A stretch of 64,000 nt of DNA from Austropuccinia psidii. Its lineage: Eukaryota > Basidiomycota > Pucciniomycetes > Pucciniales > Sphaerophragmiaceae. This document shows positions 11,895 through 22,086 of this stretch, in pieces; position 1 is the first letter of the stretch; every line of letters begins with the position of its first letter. The stretch is taken from positions 37,772,437-37,836,436 of the forward strand of contig JALGQZ010000004.1 of the NCBI GenBank assembly GCA_023105745.1. Direction: 5' to 3'. The position numbers and the translations under genes were made by a program. The notes beneath the pieces are model-generated. The model was not told where the DNA came from and did no database searches. It saw only the letters and a program-made list of their open reading frames with translations.

Positions 11895-12153
11895 GTTCAG
11901 GAAGCGTACAACACCAATACCCTCCGATTTGGACCTTATCAAGATATGGCCAAATGTTTCTTTCTTTATTTTTCATTTCTTTTCCTTATTACCATTTCAA
12001 TTTATGCCAATCATCATAATTCAAGACATTCATTACTTCAAGTCATTTATGGCATATCATTTCACAAGTCATTTATGGGATTTCATTTCAGAAGTCATTT
12101 ATGGCAATTCATTTCACTTTTATGGTGCTTGGTGGGGAGTGGAAGTCTTGAAA

Positions 12154-12255
12154 GTAAGTTCCATCTCCTGGTATGCATCCCTGAGGGTCCTACTTATTTA
12201 AAAACATTACCTTGGCCACCCTGTGAGCATCAAATGCTTGGTTTTCATTTTTCAG
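12154..12255 (+). other. Intron-like module 2 downstream of pol stop (element 2)
   Basis: This is a diverged second copy of module 1: the same GGTGCTTGGTGGGGAG lead-in, a GTAAGT donor, the shared ACCTTGGCCAC and TGTGAGCA blocks, and a pyrimidine-rich TTTTTCAG end after 102 nt. It is conserved at 58,473-58,574. In element 1 (from 17,475) the acceptor CAG is mutated to CAC. Confidence 0.5.
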
Positions 12256-12417
12256 ACACTCCTTGGCCAGAATCAAGCAACTCACCACAAGGAGGACCAG
12301 CCATCAGGATTTTTCTTTATTTCTTTTCTTTACTCTCATTTTTTCTTATTCTTTTATTTCTTTCTTTCTTTACTTGTGTAATTTTCTTTCTCTTATTTCT
12401 TCAAAGTAGCAGCATCC

Positions 12418-12442
12418 CCTCCCAAAATCATGTATTGGGAGG
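12418..12442. promoter_or_regulatory. Conserved hairpin between convergent genes (element 2)
   Basis: CCTCCCAA and TTGGGAGG form a perfect 8-bp stem with a 9-nt loop. It lies between the end of the sense unit and the stop codon of the antisense gene and follows a long T-rich tract. The same stem is kept in element 4 (58,735-58,758), and a shorter CTCCCA/TGGGAG version in element 1 (17,735-17,756). A role in 3' end formation for both transcripts is inference. Confidence 0.5.
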
Positions 12443-12522
12443 TTCCATTATTTTTTTCATTTTTTAGTATTTATAAGAGTGGGGATAGAAGTCAAACCAA
12501 ACACACACAAGGAAAAGGAAAA

Positions 12523-13762
12523 CTAGTTATCTCTACCCAAATCATCAAAGGTTCCCTGGAAATCATTTTTCAACTCATCTTCATACCAGGAAAATTTGGC
12601 AGCCATCTCTTCAGAACCAGTAACTGGAATAGTCCTGTCATTGGCATACATAATCCGCTCTCTGGTATTTCTATCAACCCTCCCGAATAATCTGGCCACA
12701 TCATCTTGATTTTCACTAGCCACGTTGGGATCTTCTATGGTAACCCATATAGGCCAATGTTCTCTTCTTTGAAAAACTTGAGAGGCAGGAAACGGAAAAG
12801 GGGACAATCCATCTCTTCTTCTGCTGGAGCTGGCCACAGGTTGGAGTTGACGGGAGGTGGTTATGGGTGAGTTTCTGGGTTGTTGAACTGGTGATGGTCT
12901 TACTGCTGGATTCAAGGCAGGCCTGGTGGTGTGGGAAGTAGTTGGTGAAGTAGGAGGAAGGGCTGTAGGAATGGAAGAAAGGATTGTTTGAAAGCTTCTG
13001 GGAGTGCTCGTAATAATTTGGCTTTGGAATCTAGTGTTGGCAAGAGGTTGAGAAGAGGAATTTCTGGATGGATGGCCAACTGAATGAGGAACAACTTCAA
13101 CTTCTTCACCAACCAACTCATCACTTACTTCAGCATCTGGATCTGTTGGGGAATCAACAATTCTTCTTAGTTTTTTCACTACCTTCACTACTCCATCAGT
13201 ATTGGGCCTTGAGATTGGAATTTCTGAGCTGTAATGTATGGGCCTACCACCAATTGGAATGGGTCCTCCAACATTAGTCCACCTGGCCACATCCCTCTGC
13301 TTGGAACCAGTCACTACATCAAAATATCAGTACCAATTCAATCAAGATATGCAAATCACTCACATTGAGAAAATCCTGAGATTGCATCAGGAGTAGGTTC
13401 CTCAAGAATGGGGAATTCCTGCCCATAAGGCCCATCTTTCCTACTCCATAAGTGCCTCCTGACATTGGACAAAGTTGACCTGGTACAATGACATGGCTTC
13501 TTTCCAATGAAGCAAAAATGGCATTTTGACAATCAAGGATTGTAATGTTGAAAGCAATCCTTACCCTTGGCCAAACATTCAGTACAGGCAGGATCAAGAA
13601 CTTCAACTGCTTTGAACCCATCATAGGTTTGGAGGGATCAAAATGACCAGAAGATGCCATGATAGGGGAAGATGATTGACTGAAGATTCCAGAACGATGA
13701 AGAACAGACGGTGGCGGTGCAGAAGGAGAAGATTCAGTGAGTTCAGTCAGTTTGGAACTCAT
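12523..13762 (-). pseudogene. Antisense spliced gene with Zn2Cys6-like cysteine cluster (element 2)
   Basis: The gene lies opposite to gag-pol between the chromodomain and the 3' LTR. Exon 1 runs from the ATG at 13,762 (MSSKLTELTESS...) to 13,364, the intron is 13,363-13,314 (GTGAGT...GTAG, 50 nt), and exon 2 runs 13,313-12,523 (264 codons, open, ending DDLGRDN). Exon 1 holds six cysteines spaced C-x2-C-x6-C-x10-C-x2-C-x6-C (13,491-13,586), the spacing of fungal Zn(II)2Cys6 DNA-binding domains, with Lys residues between Cys2 and Cys3. Exon 2 has a Ser/Pro/Thr-rich middle and an acidic, charged C-terminus (MAAKFSWYEDELKNDF). In this copy one base is missing near 13,632 and a TGA replaces a codon between Cys3 and Cys4, so the full protein cannot be made. 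I recall near-identical hypothetical proteins being abundant in the A. psidii proteome. Function is unknown; regulation of the element or host genes is a guess. Confidence 0.75.
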
Positions 13763-14738
13763 AACTGAAGAATATTCAAGCAGAAGATTCAAGATGTCAG
13801 AATCAATCCACTCCATATCAAGAAAAAGATTTTGACCTCAAGGAAATTGGGGCCATAACTCAATTATGCCCCCCTCAAAGCCTCTAAGGTGAGGATTCAT
13901 ACCCCTTTGGGGTTGAAATCATCACCCAGGGCCTCCCCTTCAACTTTGGCGAGGCCAGGATCTTGATGGTCCTGGACCCCACCAATGGGTCCAGGCCATA
14001 TATGGTGAAAATTGGGTTTCGGCCAATTCTGGGCCCCTTGGTCACCCTGGGTCCCCTGCAAAATTGGGCCCAGGGGCTCCATTTTGGTCCTGGGGGCCTC
14101 CAATAGCCCCCACGGAGTGCGGCATATGGTCCACGGCCCACGGACCATAGGACCCCAAAGAGCCAAAATGGCCTCAAATGGCCATAGATCACAAAATCAA
14201 TAAAATTCACCAAAATCCCAAAAAGGCCCAAAAGGCCATAAAAATCACAATTTATCAAGATTCATCAGGGAAGAGGCCACAGCCCAAAAACACTTTTTAG
14301 GGCTGTCTGAGGCCATTTTCATGGACAATGGGGACAAGACCCCTTGGAGGAAAATTTTTCAAGATTTCATTTGGATCAAGCCTTGCCCAATGAGTACACT
14401 TAATATACTCATTGGGAATCATTTTTTGAGCACAAGAGCTCAGTGGCCATTATTTTGGCATATATCCCAATGCCATACCCCAAGGGCAAGATTGACTGAA
14501 TCAGAAGAAAGAAAAAAGCATATTTCAAAGTGGAATACTTACTCAAAAGTTGAAAGAAGGGGAGAATCAATTTAATTTGACAGAGAAGAATTGAAGAAGG
14601 ATTTTCAGGATAATGGTCAATAGGAAAGAAAATTTAAAAGGAAACGTTTTTGAAAAGATGTGGGGATATTGAGATGCCACTCAACAGTGGCAGGGTATTA
14701 TGGTGTTCAGGAGCCCACCAGTTTCAAGAGGGGGATAC
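13763..14738. other. GC-richer 3' non-coding tract and polypurine tract of element 2
   Basis: This is upstream of the antisense gene and downstream of everything on the sense strand. The tract at 13,860-14,260 is much richer in G and C than its surroundings, with many GGGCCCAGG and GGCCATAAA words. It carries a second minus-strand open frame, 14,258-13,884 (124 codons), whose relative in element 4 is 60,406-60,005. I do not call it a gene. The tract could hold the promoter of the antisense gene. The stretch ends in the polypurine tract AAGAGGGGGATAC, the likely plus-strand primer, directly before the 3' LTR. Confidence 0.6.
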
Positions 14739-15498
14739 TGTAACAACCGCTCACCAGGGGTAAGGGTATTAATTAATTCACCCACTCAAAAGCCTCAAAT
14801 CAGCAAATCCAGTATCTGCATCAGCATTCAGTTTCAGCAATCTTCATTCTGAAACATGCATACAGCTTGGTACATCAATACAGCCTGTTAATACCTGTAC
14901 AGGTTGGATTCACCCAATACAGTTTTAATACACCAGTATGAAACTGTATGATCACACAAATACACCACACCTCTTGTACAGATTCTGTACAGCTGTACAG
15001 GACCTGTATTGGCCAGAATCAATTCAAAGATTCAATCATATCATGAAAATTCTTCCTCTGGATCAGGGCTGGTGTTTCTCACATATACCAGCCCCTCTTT
15101 CGCCCCCCTGAGGACTTTTCCCCAGTTAATTAATTTAGTTTATTTATTATTTTATAATTATTCTTATCCTTTTTTTGGGTATTATAATTATTTGATTTTA
15201 AGTTAGTCTTTGCATTTCTCTCTTTGCCTGTACAGTATGAGTTGGGTGGCCATATCCTTATTAACCCTTCTCTTTCCATTCTGACAGGTTGCAAAAGTGG
15301 ACTTGGACTTGTTTGTGGTTGGCTCTTCTATTCTTTATTCTTATTCTTTTTGTTGCTGCTTCTTATATTCATTCTTTTAGCAATTCATCTTTAACACTCT
15401 TAAGTGTATCCTTTCTTACCATATCTTTGAGCCCTCCATAAGTGAGTCCCAGTTTACTGAGTGCCAGGCCCTCTTCACTTTGAGGAGCCCCTGTGACA
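14739..15498 (+). repeat. 3' LTR of element 2 (family A)
   Basis: It is 760 bp long, TGTAACAACC...CCTGTGACA, the partner of 5936-6696. Element 1 pol resumes right after it with GTTGGCCACTTTATC, the continuation of the RNase H sequence cut at 5935. Confidence 0.95.
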
Positions 15499-17151
15499 GT
15501 TGGCCACTTTATCATATGCCTTGTTAAATTGGGACAACCTGTACACTGAGAGGGGGATGGACTTCATCAGAAAGAATCATCAAAATTGTCATCAAGGAAT
15601 AAAGCAAGATGGAATTCAAGAGTCAAGATTCTTCTCATTTAAGGTTGAAATATTCTCAGATTTAGTTGAACAGATTCAAAAAGAAGTATGGCAAGACAAA
15701 TACTACAAGGAAATACTCAAGCAACTAGCAAGGGGTGAATCAGTTTCAGATTATTCTCTTGAGCCCCAAGCCAACTTATTGTTATTCAAAGATAGAGTGG
15801 GTTTCCCAAGAATTGAAGAAATCCAACCCAATATTCTTCAAAAGCGTCATGACTCACCATTGGATGGCCATCCTGCCCAGGAGAAGATTGTCAAGCTCAT
15901 GAAGAGGGATTTTTACTGGGCTGGAATGACCAATTCATTAAGGACTATGTGTCCTCATTTCAGCAATGTTTAAGAAACAAGAACATTCATCATAAGAAAT
16001 TTGAATTAGTAACGCCTCTTCAAATTCCATCTGGTCCTTGTAGTTCATTATCAATCAACTTTATCACCCAATTGTCCTTGTAAAACAGCTTTGATTCAAT
16101 TCTAGTAGTTGTAGACAGGTTCTCAAAAATGGAAATCTTCATTCCAACTGATGGAACAATTCCTGGCCTGGACTTAACTCAAATAACCATTAACCATGTC
16201 TTTTCCAAACATGGTCTTCCAGCCACTATTGTTAGTAATAGAGGATATTTATTTGTTTTATCATTTTGGACTCAGTTATCTCAGAAGCTCAAGTTATCAA
16301 GAGATCTATCAACTGCATTTCACCCTGAAACATATGGACAGACAGAGAGGGTAAAGCAGATTCTAGACATTTATCTTTGGATGTATGTCAGTTACCATCA
16401 AGATGAGCACACCTGGCACCCTCTGGCTGAATTTGCCTATAATAATGTAGAACACTCATCAACAAAGCAATCACCTTTTTTCACCAGTTATGGGAGAAAT
16501 CCCATCTTTGACTCAATCCATATTTCTCAAGACTCACCTGCTGGAAAGCTATCAAAAAAACTCCAATCAGTACAGCAAGGGGTCAAAGAAGAGTTAGAGT
16601 CTGCAATAAGGAAATTCAAGAAATATGCAGATAGAAATAGGACAATTCCACCTTATTTCCAACCTGGGGACAAATCATGGTCAGACTTCAAGAATATCAA
16701 GACCACAAGACCCACCAAGAAGCTTCCAGAAATATGACTGGGACCCTTTGAAGTTCTGAAGAAGATTGGCAGACATGCATATCACCTGGGGTTGCCTCAA
16801 AAATGGAAGTCAATTCACCCTGTCCTCCACATGTCATTACTAGAATTAGTCAAGCAGTCAAGTATCCCAAATAAAAATCAATTGCCACCACCACCAATCC
16901 TATTGGAGGAACAAGAAGAATGGGAAGTGGCTCAGGTTCTGCACTCAAAACTCAAAAGAGGTAAATTATGGTATCTTTTAGAGTGGAGAGGATTCAGTGA
17001 AGACCCAGAAAGAGGAATGTGGGAACAAGCTTCCAACCTTACCAACTCACCAAACCTTTTCAAAGATTTCCGCTCATTGTATCCTGACAAGCCCGGCCCA
17101 AATACCTCAGGAGTTTTATTCATGGTGCTTGGTGGGGATTGGAGTTTATGA
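15499..17151 (+). pseudogene. pol: Element 1 pol, second part: RNase H end, integrase, chromodomain (decayed)
   Basis: This continues the pol interrupted at 5935. The integrase N-terminal zinc region is at about 15,835-15,973 (RHDSPLDGHP...FYWAGM) and is broken before its CxxC pair, because a frameshift turns the expected SSCQQC into a stop. The catalytic core follows at 16,129-16,737, with VSNRG where the second catalytic Asp is expected (Asp to Asn) and TAFHPETYGQTERV around the Glu. The chromodomain is at about 16,920-17,070 (WYLLEWRGF...MWEQASNL). Stops at 15,971 and 16,735 split the frame. The ORF ends at 17,149-17,151, just before the first intron-like module. The integrase would be inactive. 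Confidence 0.88.
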
Positions 17152-17153
17152 AA

Positions 17154-17573
17154 GTAAGTTTCTCTCTTGGCATGTACCTTTAAGGGGTTATTCTACCCAA
17201 ATATGTCTTAAGAATCCCCTTGGCCACTTTTTGAGCACTTGTCAATTTCTGTGGACAGGTTTAGAAGACCTTGAAACATAAATACCCTAAAATTTGGACC
17301 TTTCATCAAGATATGGCAAATTCTCTCTTTGCTTTACTATTTTATTTTTCTTTCATATTTTCTTATTCCAGATTATGCCATTCATTATTATTCAAGACAT
17401 TCCTTAATCAAAATTCATTTATGGCCAAGTTTCTATTCCATTATGGTGCTTGGTGGGGAGTGGAAGTTATGAAAGTAAGTTCCATCTCCTGGTATGCATC
17501 CCTGAGGGTTCTACTTCTTGTAAAACATCACCTTGGCCACTCTGTGAGCATTGAAAGCTTGGCTTTTTTTCAC
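17154..17573 (+). other. Two intron-like modules after pol (element 1)
   Basis: Module 1 runs 17,154-17,258 (GTAAGT to GGACAG, 105 nt, the same length as in elements 2 and 4). Module 2 starts at a GTAAGT at 17,475, but its acceptor region reads TTTTTTCAC instead of TTTTTCAG near 17,573, so it is probably not spliceable. The shared lead-in GGTGCTTGGTGGGGA is kept before both. Confidence 0.5.
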
Positions 17574-17734
17574 AAAGTCCTTGGCCAAAATCAAGCAACA
17601 TATCACAAGAAGGACAAACCTCAGGAATTTCTTTATTCTTTCTGTATCTCTCTTTTTCTTTCTTTTTCTTTCATTTTCTTCCTTTATTTACTTGTACAAT
17701 TTTATTCTCTTATTCTTTAAAGCAGAAGCATCCC

Positions 17735-17756
17735 CTCCCATGTTATGTATTGGGAG
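17735..17756. promoter_or_regulatory. Hairpin between convergent genes (element 1)
   Basis: CTCCCA pairs with TGGGAG across a 10-nt loop, in the same place as the longer hairpins of elements 2 and 4. It also follows a T-rich tract. Confidence 0.4.
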
Positions 17757-17834
17757 ATTCATTTTATTTTGATTTTTAGTATTTTATAATAGTGGGGACA
17801 GATGTCAAACCAAACACAAACAAGGAAAAGGAAA

Positions 17835-19041
17835 CTAGTTATCTCAACCCAAATTATCAAACGTTCTCTGGAAATCATTGATCAATTCATCTTCATACGT
17901 GGCAAATTTTGCAGTCATTTCCTCAGATGCAGTCCCAGGAATAGTCCTATCAGTAGCATACTCAATCAACTCCCCACTATTTCTATCAACCCTTCTAAAC
18001 ACCCTGGCCACAGAATCTTGATTTTTACTTGCTGTATTTGGGTCTTCTCTGGTAACTTGGATGGGCCAATGCTTTGTTAATTGAAAGACTGAAGCGACAG
18101 GAAACAGAAAAGGGGAAAGTTCTTCTATTCTTCTACTGGAGCCGGCCACAGGTTGAAGTTGTTGAGAAGTGACTATAGGGGATGGTCTTACTTCTGGAAT
18201 CAGTGCAAGCCTTGTGGTGAAAGGAGTTGGTGAAGGAGGAGGAAGAGAAGTGGGAAGAGTAGCAAGAGTGGGTTGGATAGTGTTGGGAGTGCTGAGAATA
18301 AGGTTACTTTGGAATCTTCTGGCATGAGGATGAGAAGGGGAAGTACTGAATTGATGGCTAATGGAATTATGAATCACCTCAACTTCTTCACCATCCAATA
18401 CATCCCTACCATAAGCATCAGGATCAGGTGGGTAATTGGCAATTTATCTTATCCTTTTGACTACACCTTCAGTATTGATCCTGGATATGGGGACTTCTGA
18501 GCTGGAATAGATTGGCCTACAGCCAACTGGCATGGGCCCTCCAACATTAGTCCACCTGGTCACATCCCTTTACCCAGAACCACTCACTATATCAAGATAT
18601 CAGCATTCAATTCAATCAATAAATTCACCAGAGTCACAATTAGAATACCTGTAAGTACCATCAGGAGTAGGGGCCTCAGAAACTTGGAACTCTTTCCCAA
18701 AAAGGTCCATATTTCTTACTTCATAAATATCTGCTGACATTGGAAGCCAATGGTCCAGTACAATGACATTGCTTCTGCCCAACATAGTAGAAATGGCACT
18801 TTGAAGAACTTGTATTGTAATATTTAAAACAATACTTTCCTTTGGCCAAACACTTGGTACAAGAAGGATCAAGAACTTCAACTGCTTTATAGCCACCATA
18901 GGTTTGGGAAGGATCCAAGTGACCAGAAGAATCCATTGACCAAGGTGAAGCCAATCACCTGAGTATGCCAGAACCACAAAGCACAGGAAGTGGCGGTGCA
19001 GAAGGAGAAGATTCAGTGAGTTCAGTCAGTTTGGAACTCAT
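17835..19041 (-). pseudogene. Antisense Cys-cluster gene, element 1 copy (decayed)
   Basis: This is the homologue of the gene at 12,523-13,762. The ATG (MSSKLTEL) is at 19,041. The cysteine region at 18,766-18,861 is in frame and reads C-x2-C-x6-C-x10-C-x2-Y-x6-C, so the fifth cysteine is lost to Tyr, but the spacing is otherwise conserved. The intron donor near 18,639 is GTGACT rather than GTGAGT. Exon 2 is open from about 18,398 to 17,844, where a TGA replaces the Arg near the family C-terminus (family stop at 17,835). Exon 2 near 18,445 also has a stop in frame. The Ser/Pro-rich middle and the acidic C-terminus (MTAKFATYEDELINDF) are clear. It is a pseudogene; function is unknown. Confidence 0.75.
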
Positions 19042-19723
19042 GACTAAATATTTATGCAAGCAGAAGAATTCAAGGCATCAGAAGAATTCACTTCATGCCT
19101 GAAAAAATTCATCAAGGAGGTAGGCCATAACCCAATTATGGCCCCCCCTCAAAGTCCTCAAAAAATGAGGATCCTGGACCTCTGGGTTTTAAATCACTAC
19201 CACGACCTCCTCTTCGATGTTGGGAAGGTTGATTTCTTGATGGTGCTGGGCCCTCTCAATGGGCCCAGGCCATTAGGTGAAAGATTAGTCCCATGGACCC
19301 CCTGGAACCCCAGCATGTTTGGGCCCAGGGGGCCTCCAACAGCCCCCACGGCCCACAGCTGGCAGAAATTAGGACACCAAAATCATGAAAAGACCCCAAA
19401 AGGCCATAAATGGCCATAAACCAAAGAACTTCAAGATTTTCCATGGTGATTGCCAGGACCCAAAATCACTGGTATGGTCCAAAATGGCCTTGGGGCCATT
19501 TTGGGCCCTTTTTCAAGGACAATGGGGACAAGAGCCCTCCTTTGAGGCTTCAATATTTTCAATCAAGGGAAGAAGGGACTCAAAAAATTAAGTTGGCCAA
19601 ATCACAATGGGTATATGGTCATACACTCATTTCCCCATCATTTTTTGAGCAGAGGAGCTCTATGGCATTCTTTTTGGGATGAAACCCAGGTCCATGGAAT
19701 AAAAAAAAGATACTGACTGAATT
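19042..19723. other. 3' non-coding tract of element 1, up to a solo LTR insertion
   Basis: GC-richer sequence with GGGCCC and GGCCATAAA words corresponds to 13,763-14,510 of element 2. It ends in TACTGACTGAATT and is then broken by a solo family B LTR; the same tract continues at 21,628. No gene is supported, and the short ORFs on both strands are not conserved as frames. Confidence 0.7.
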
Positions 19724-21627
19724 TGTGAGCCTTGAGGTATACTTTACATACCCAAATAAGCCACAATTATCTTAAAAATAAATTATGAACTATGCGTAAC
19801 CCATAAGCCATGCATATATTCAAAATTCATCATTTTTCATTTCAGAAAAGATGGATAACTTTTCATTGAGTAGGTAAATACATGGATTCTAGGCCAGGTT
19901 TGGATTCTACACAAAAGTTCACCTAGGGTAGCTCCATAGAGTGAATAAGCTCAAATCAACTCTTTGAGGTGGTAATATGGAAAATACTTCAATACCACAT
20001 AAAAGATTTGTGGAAAATTTTGTTTTTCTCTATTTCACACCAAAATAATGGGAATGTGAGAAATCCCATGTTACATATACACTAAAAATAGTGTTATACA
20101 TGTGTTGAGCACTTAATATTATGGTATTCCTACATGTAACTTTGGTATGCCCATTGTGGATATATCACTTGAAGCTCAAAATTCTATTTTGACATAAAAA
20201 ATAAGCAAGGGGAGCAAAAGACATCAAAGAGGGCCAGGGTACCCAGCTTCTGAGGCCTCTGAGGCGTGGACAGCTCAAAAGCTTGGATCCATTGCTGATC
20301 TTGGCTCAATTATTAATCTAAAGCCTTTTGGGAACTTGGATACCATGTTACAACCTCCGTAAATCATGAGAAAATAGCAAATAACCTGCTATTTTGACAT
20401 GCCAAGGAGGTAAAGAACTACTTAGACTCCTATAAACATGTCAATTATTAATGACTTACCATGACTAAGCCCCAAAAGAGTAATTAAGACTCTTTTTGGA
20501 CTATTATTCATTGATTTACCTCATAGAAACCACCATATACCGGTATTTGCAATTGTACATAGAATTGAGGTAAAAACTTCAAAAATTCATTAAAAAGACA
20601 ATTCTTAATGAATCTTTATGAAGCTTTCAGGGCCAATTAAGAACTGTTTAATTCACATGAAAACCAAAAATAATTATACTTTTATATGTAAAACTAAAAA
20701 GTTCTTTTTACAGTTCATTTTTGATGATTCCATGTGAAACACAGAATCTTGAAAATTTTACAAAAAATACATTCTGTGATGAAATTTCCAATAACATTGA
20801 TAACTTTGAGAAATCAATTTTTATTTTGGAATAAAAGAAGATTTACAGTTGTTACTCCTTTTATTCTTAACCATAAATGGGTTGGTAGTCACATAAAAGC
20901 CTCAATTGAATAATTATGATAATCTTACCAGACAACAGATGATGCAATTAATAATCCAAATGGTTTATTGTTTTCTCACTCATTGGTGTTTCATTTTCCA
21001 CCATGGCACGCCTCTGTGAGCTGTTTTAAACCTAAAAGAGGCCTCCTCTTACTGTTTTTTCCAGAGAATCACATTATTATATTATACCTTTATTACCAAA
21101 CAAGTGAGTATTAGTTAAAACTATTTCTTAAGTGTTTTATTCTTTAAGAAATCAATCAGAAAGAGGTGAAATCATAGAAATAAACTATATTTTGTTTTTC
21201 TAATGTTATGAATAATTTTTGGTCCATTAAATCCACAATTCCACATCAAATCTCTCTACTATTAACTTCTAAAAAGTTCATTGGATTAATAGTGAGTAAT
21301 TTATCTCAATTCTTAAAGTTCTTCTCTAGTAATAGTTTTCTTCAAGAATTATCTTTAAAATTATTCTTGTAAAGGATAATTATATATTAAAATAATTTTA
21401 TTATTTTATTGAAAGAAGTTTTTATTATTAAATTCTTCTTGTAATTGATTATTGTAGACAATTACTGCTTACTGTTATAATCACTAGTAGTGTATAGCAC
21501 GTAAAAGAAGTATTCTTAAATTATTTAATTGTGGTTATAATAATTTTATTATTTTATTTCATAAGAACAGTCCTAGTATTGTTTATCAATAGTGATATCA
21601 TAAAACGTTTCATAGACACATCTTACA
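19724..21627 (+). mobile_element. Solo family B LTR (coding orientation +)
   Basis: It is 1904 bp long, from TGTGAGCC to CATCTTACA, the reverse complement of the element 3 LTRs. It is flanked by an exact 5-bp duplication GAATT (19,719-19,723 and 21,628-21,632). No internal sequence is present, so it is the product of LTR-LTR recombination. It interrupts the 3' non-coding tract of element 1. Confidence 0.95.
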
Positions 21628-21869
21628 GAATTCAAGAAAATCATATTATAAAAGTTGTAAAAGGACTTACTCAATGTAAAAGAAGGGGGGAAGATGAATT
21701 AATTCAAGTATTACAGAGAAGAGCAGATTCGATTTTCAGGACAATGGTCATGAGGAAAAGATACATTAAAAATAGATTTTTGAAAGAAATATGGGGATAT
21801 TGAGATGCCACTCAACAGTGGCAGGGCATTATGGTGTTCAGGAGCCCACCAGTTTCAAGAGGAGCATAC
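21628..21869 (+). other. End of element 1 internal region with polypurine tract
   Basis: This resumes the tract cut at 19,723 and matches 14,510-14,738 of element 2, including GGGGATATTGAGATGCC and the block ending AGAGGAGCATAC (a decayed polypurine tract) directly before the 3' LTR. The ORF at 21,531-21,803 crosses the solo LTR boundary and is chance. Confidence 0.8.
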
Positions 21870-22086
21870 TGTAACAACCACTAGCCAGGGGTAAGGGTAT
21901 TCATACTTACACCCACTCAAACATCTCAAAGCCAGAAAATCTACTGTGTGTATCAGCATTCACTTTCAGAAATCTTTCTTTCTGAAACATGCATACAGTC
22001 TGGTTCATCAATACAGCCTGTCAACTTCTGTACAGGTTGTAAGTACCCAATACAGTTTGGATAAACCATCCTGAAAGTGTATTATC
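21870..22086 (+). repeat. 3' LTR of element 1, left part
   Basis: It starts TGTAACAACCACTAGCC like the 5' LTR and is cut at 22,086 by element 3. The flank TTATC (22,082-22,086) corresponds to TTGTC (32,467-32,471) on the other side; the uninterrupted 5' LTR reads TGATC here. Confidence 0.93.

Larger units (their letters stand above)
5936..15498 (+). mobile_element. Family A chromovirus element 2, inserted in element 1 RNase H
   Basis: This is a full-structure element with LTRs at 5936-6696 and 14,739-15,498, flanked by GCTGG/GTTGG (one mismatch). It is the best-preserved family A copy here for gag and for protease-RT. It lacks the integrase zinc and catalytic domains because of an internal deletion near 11,015, and has three in-frame stops in pol. 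The antisense gene and 3' modules are present. I count about 10 differences in the first 235 bp of its two LTRs, against about 17 in 215 bp for element 1, consistent with later insertion. Confidence 0.95.

Noticed and set aside
11868..12467. Forward ORF of 199 codons after pol in element 2
   Set aside because: The frame is low-complexity (Phe/Leu from T-rich tracts), and equivalent frames in elements 1 and 4 are broken differently; it overlaps the intron-like modules.
21531..21803. Forward ORF of 90 codons
   Set aside because: It spans the edge of the solo LTR at 21,627, so it cannot be an ancestral gene.
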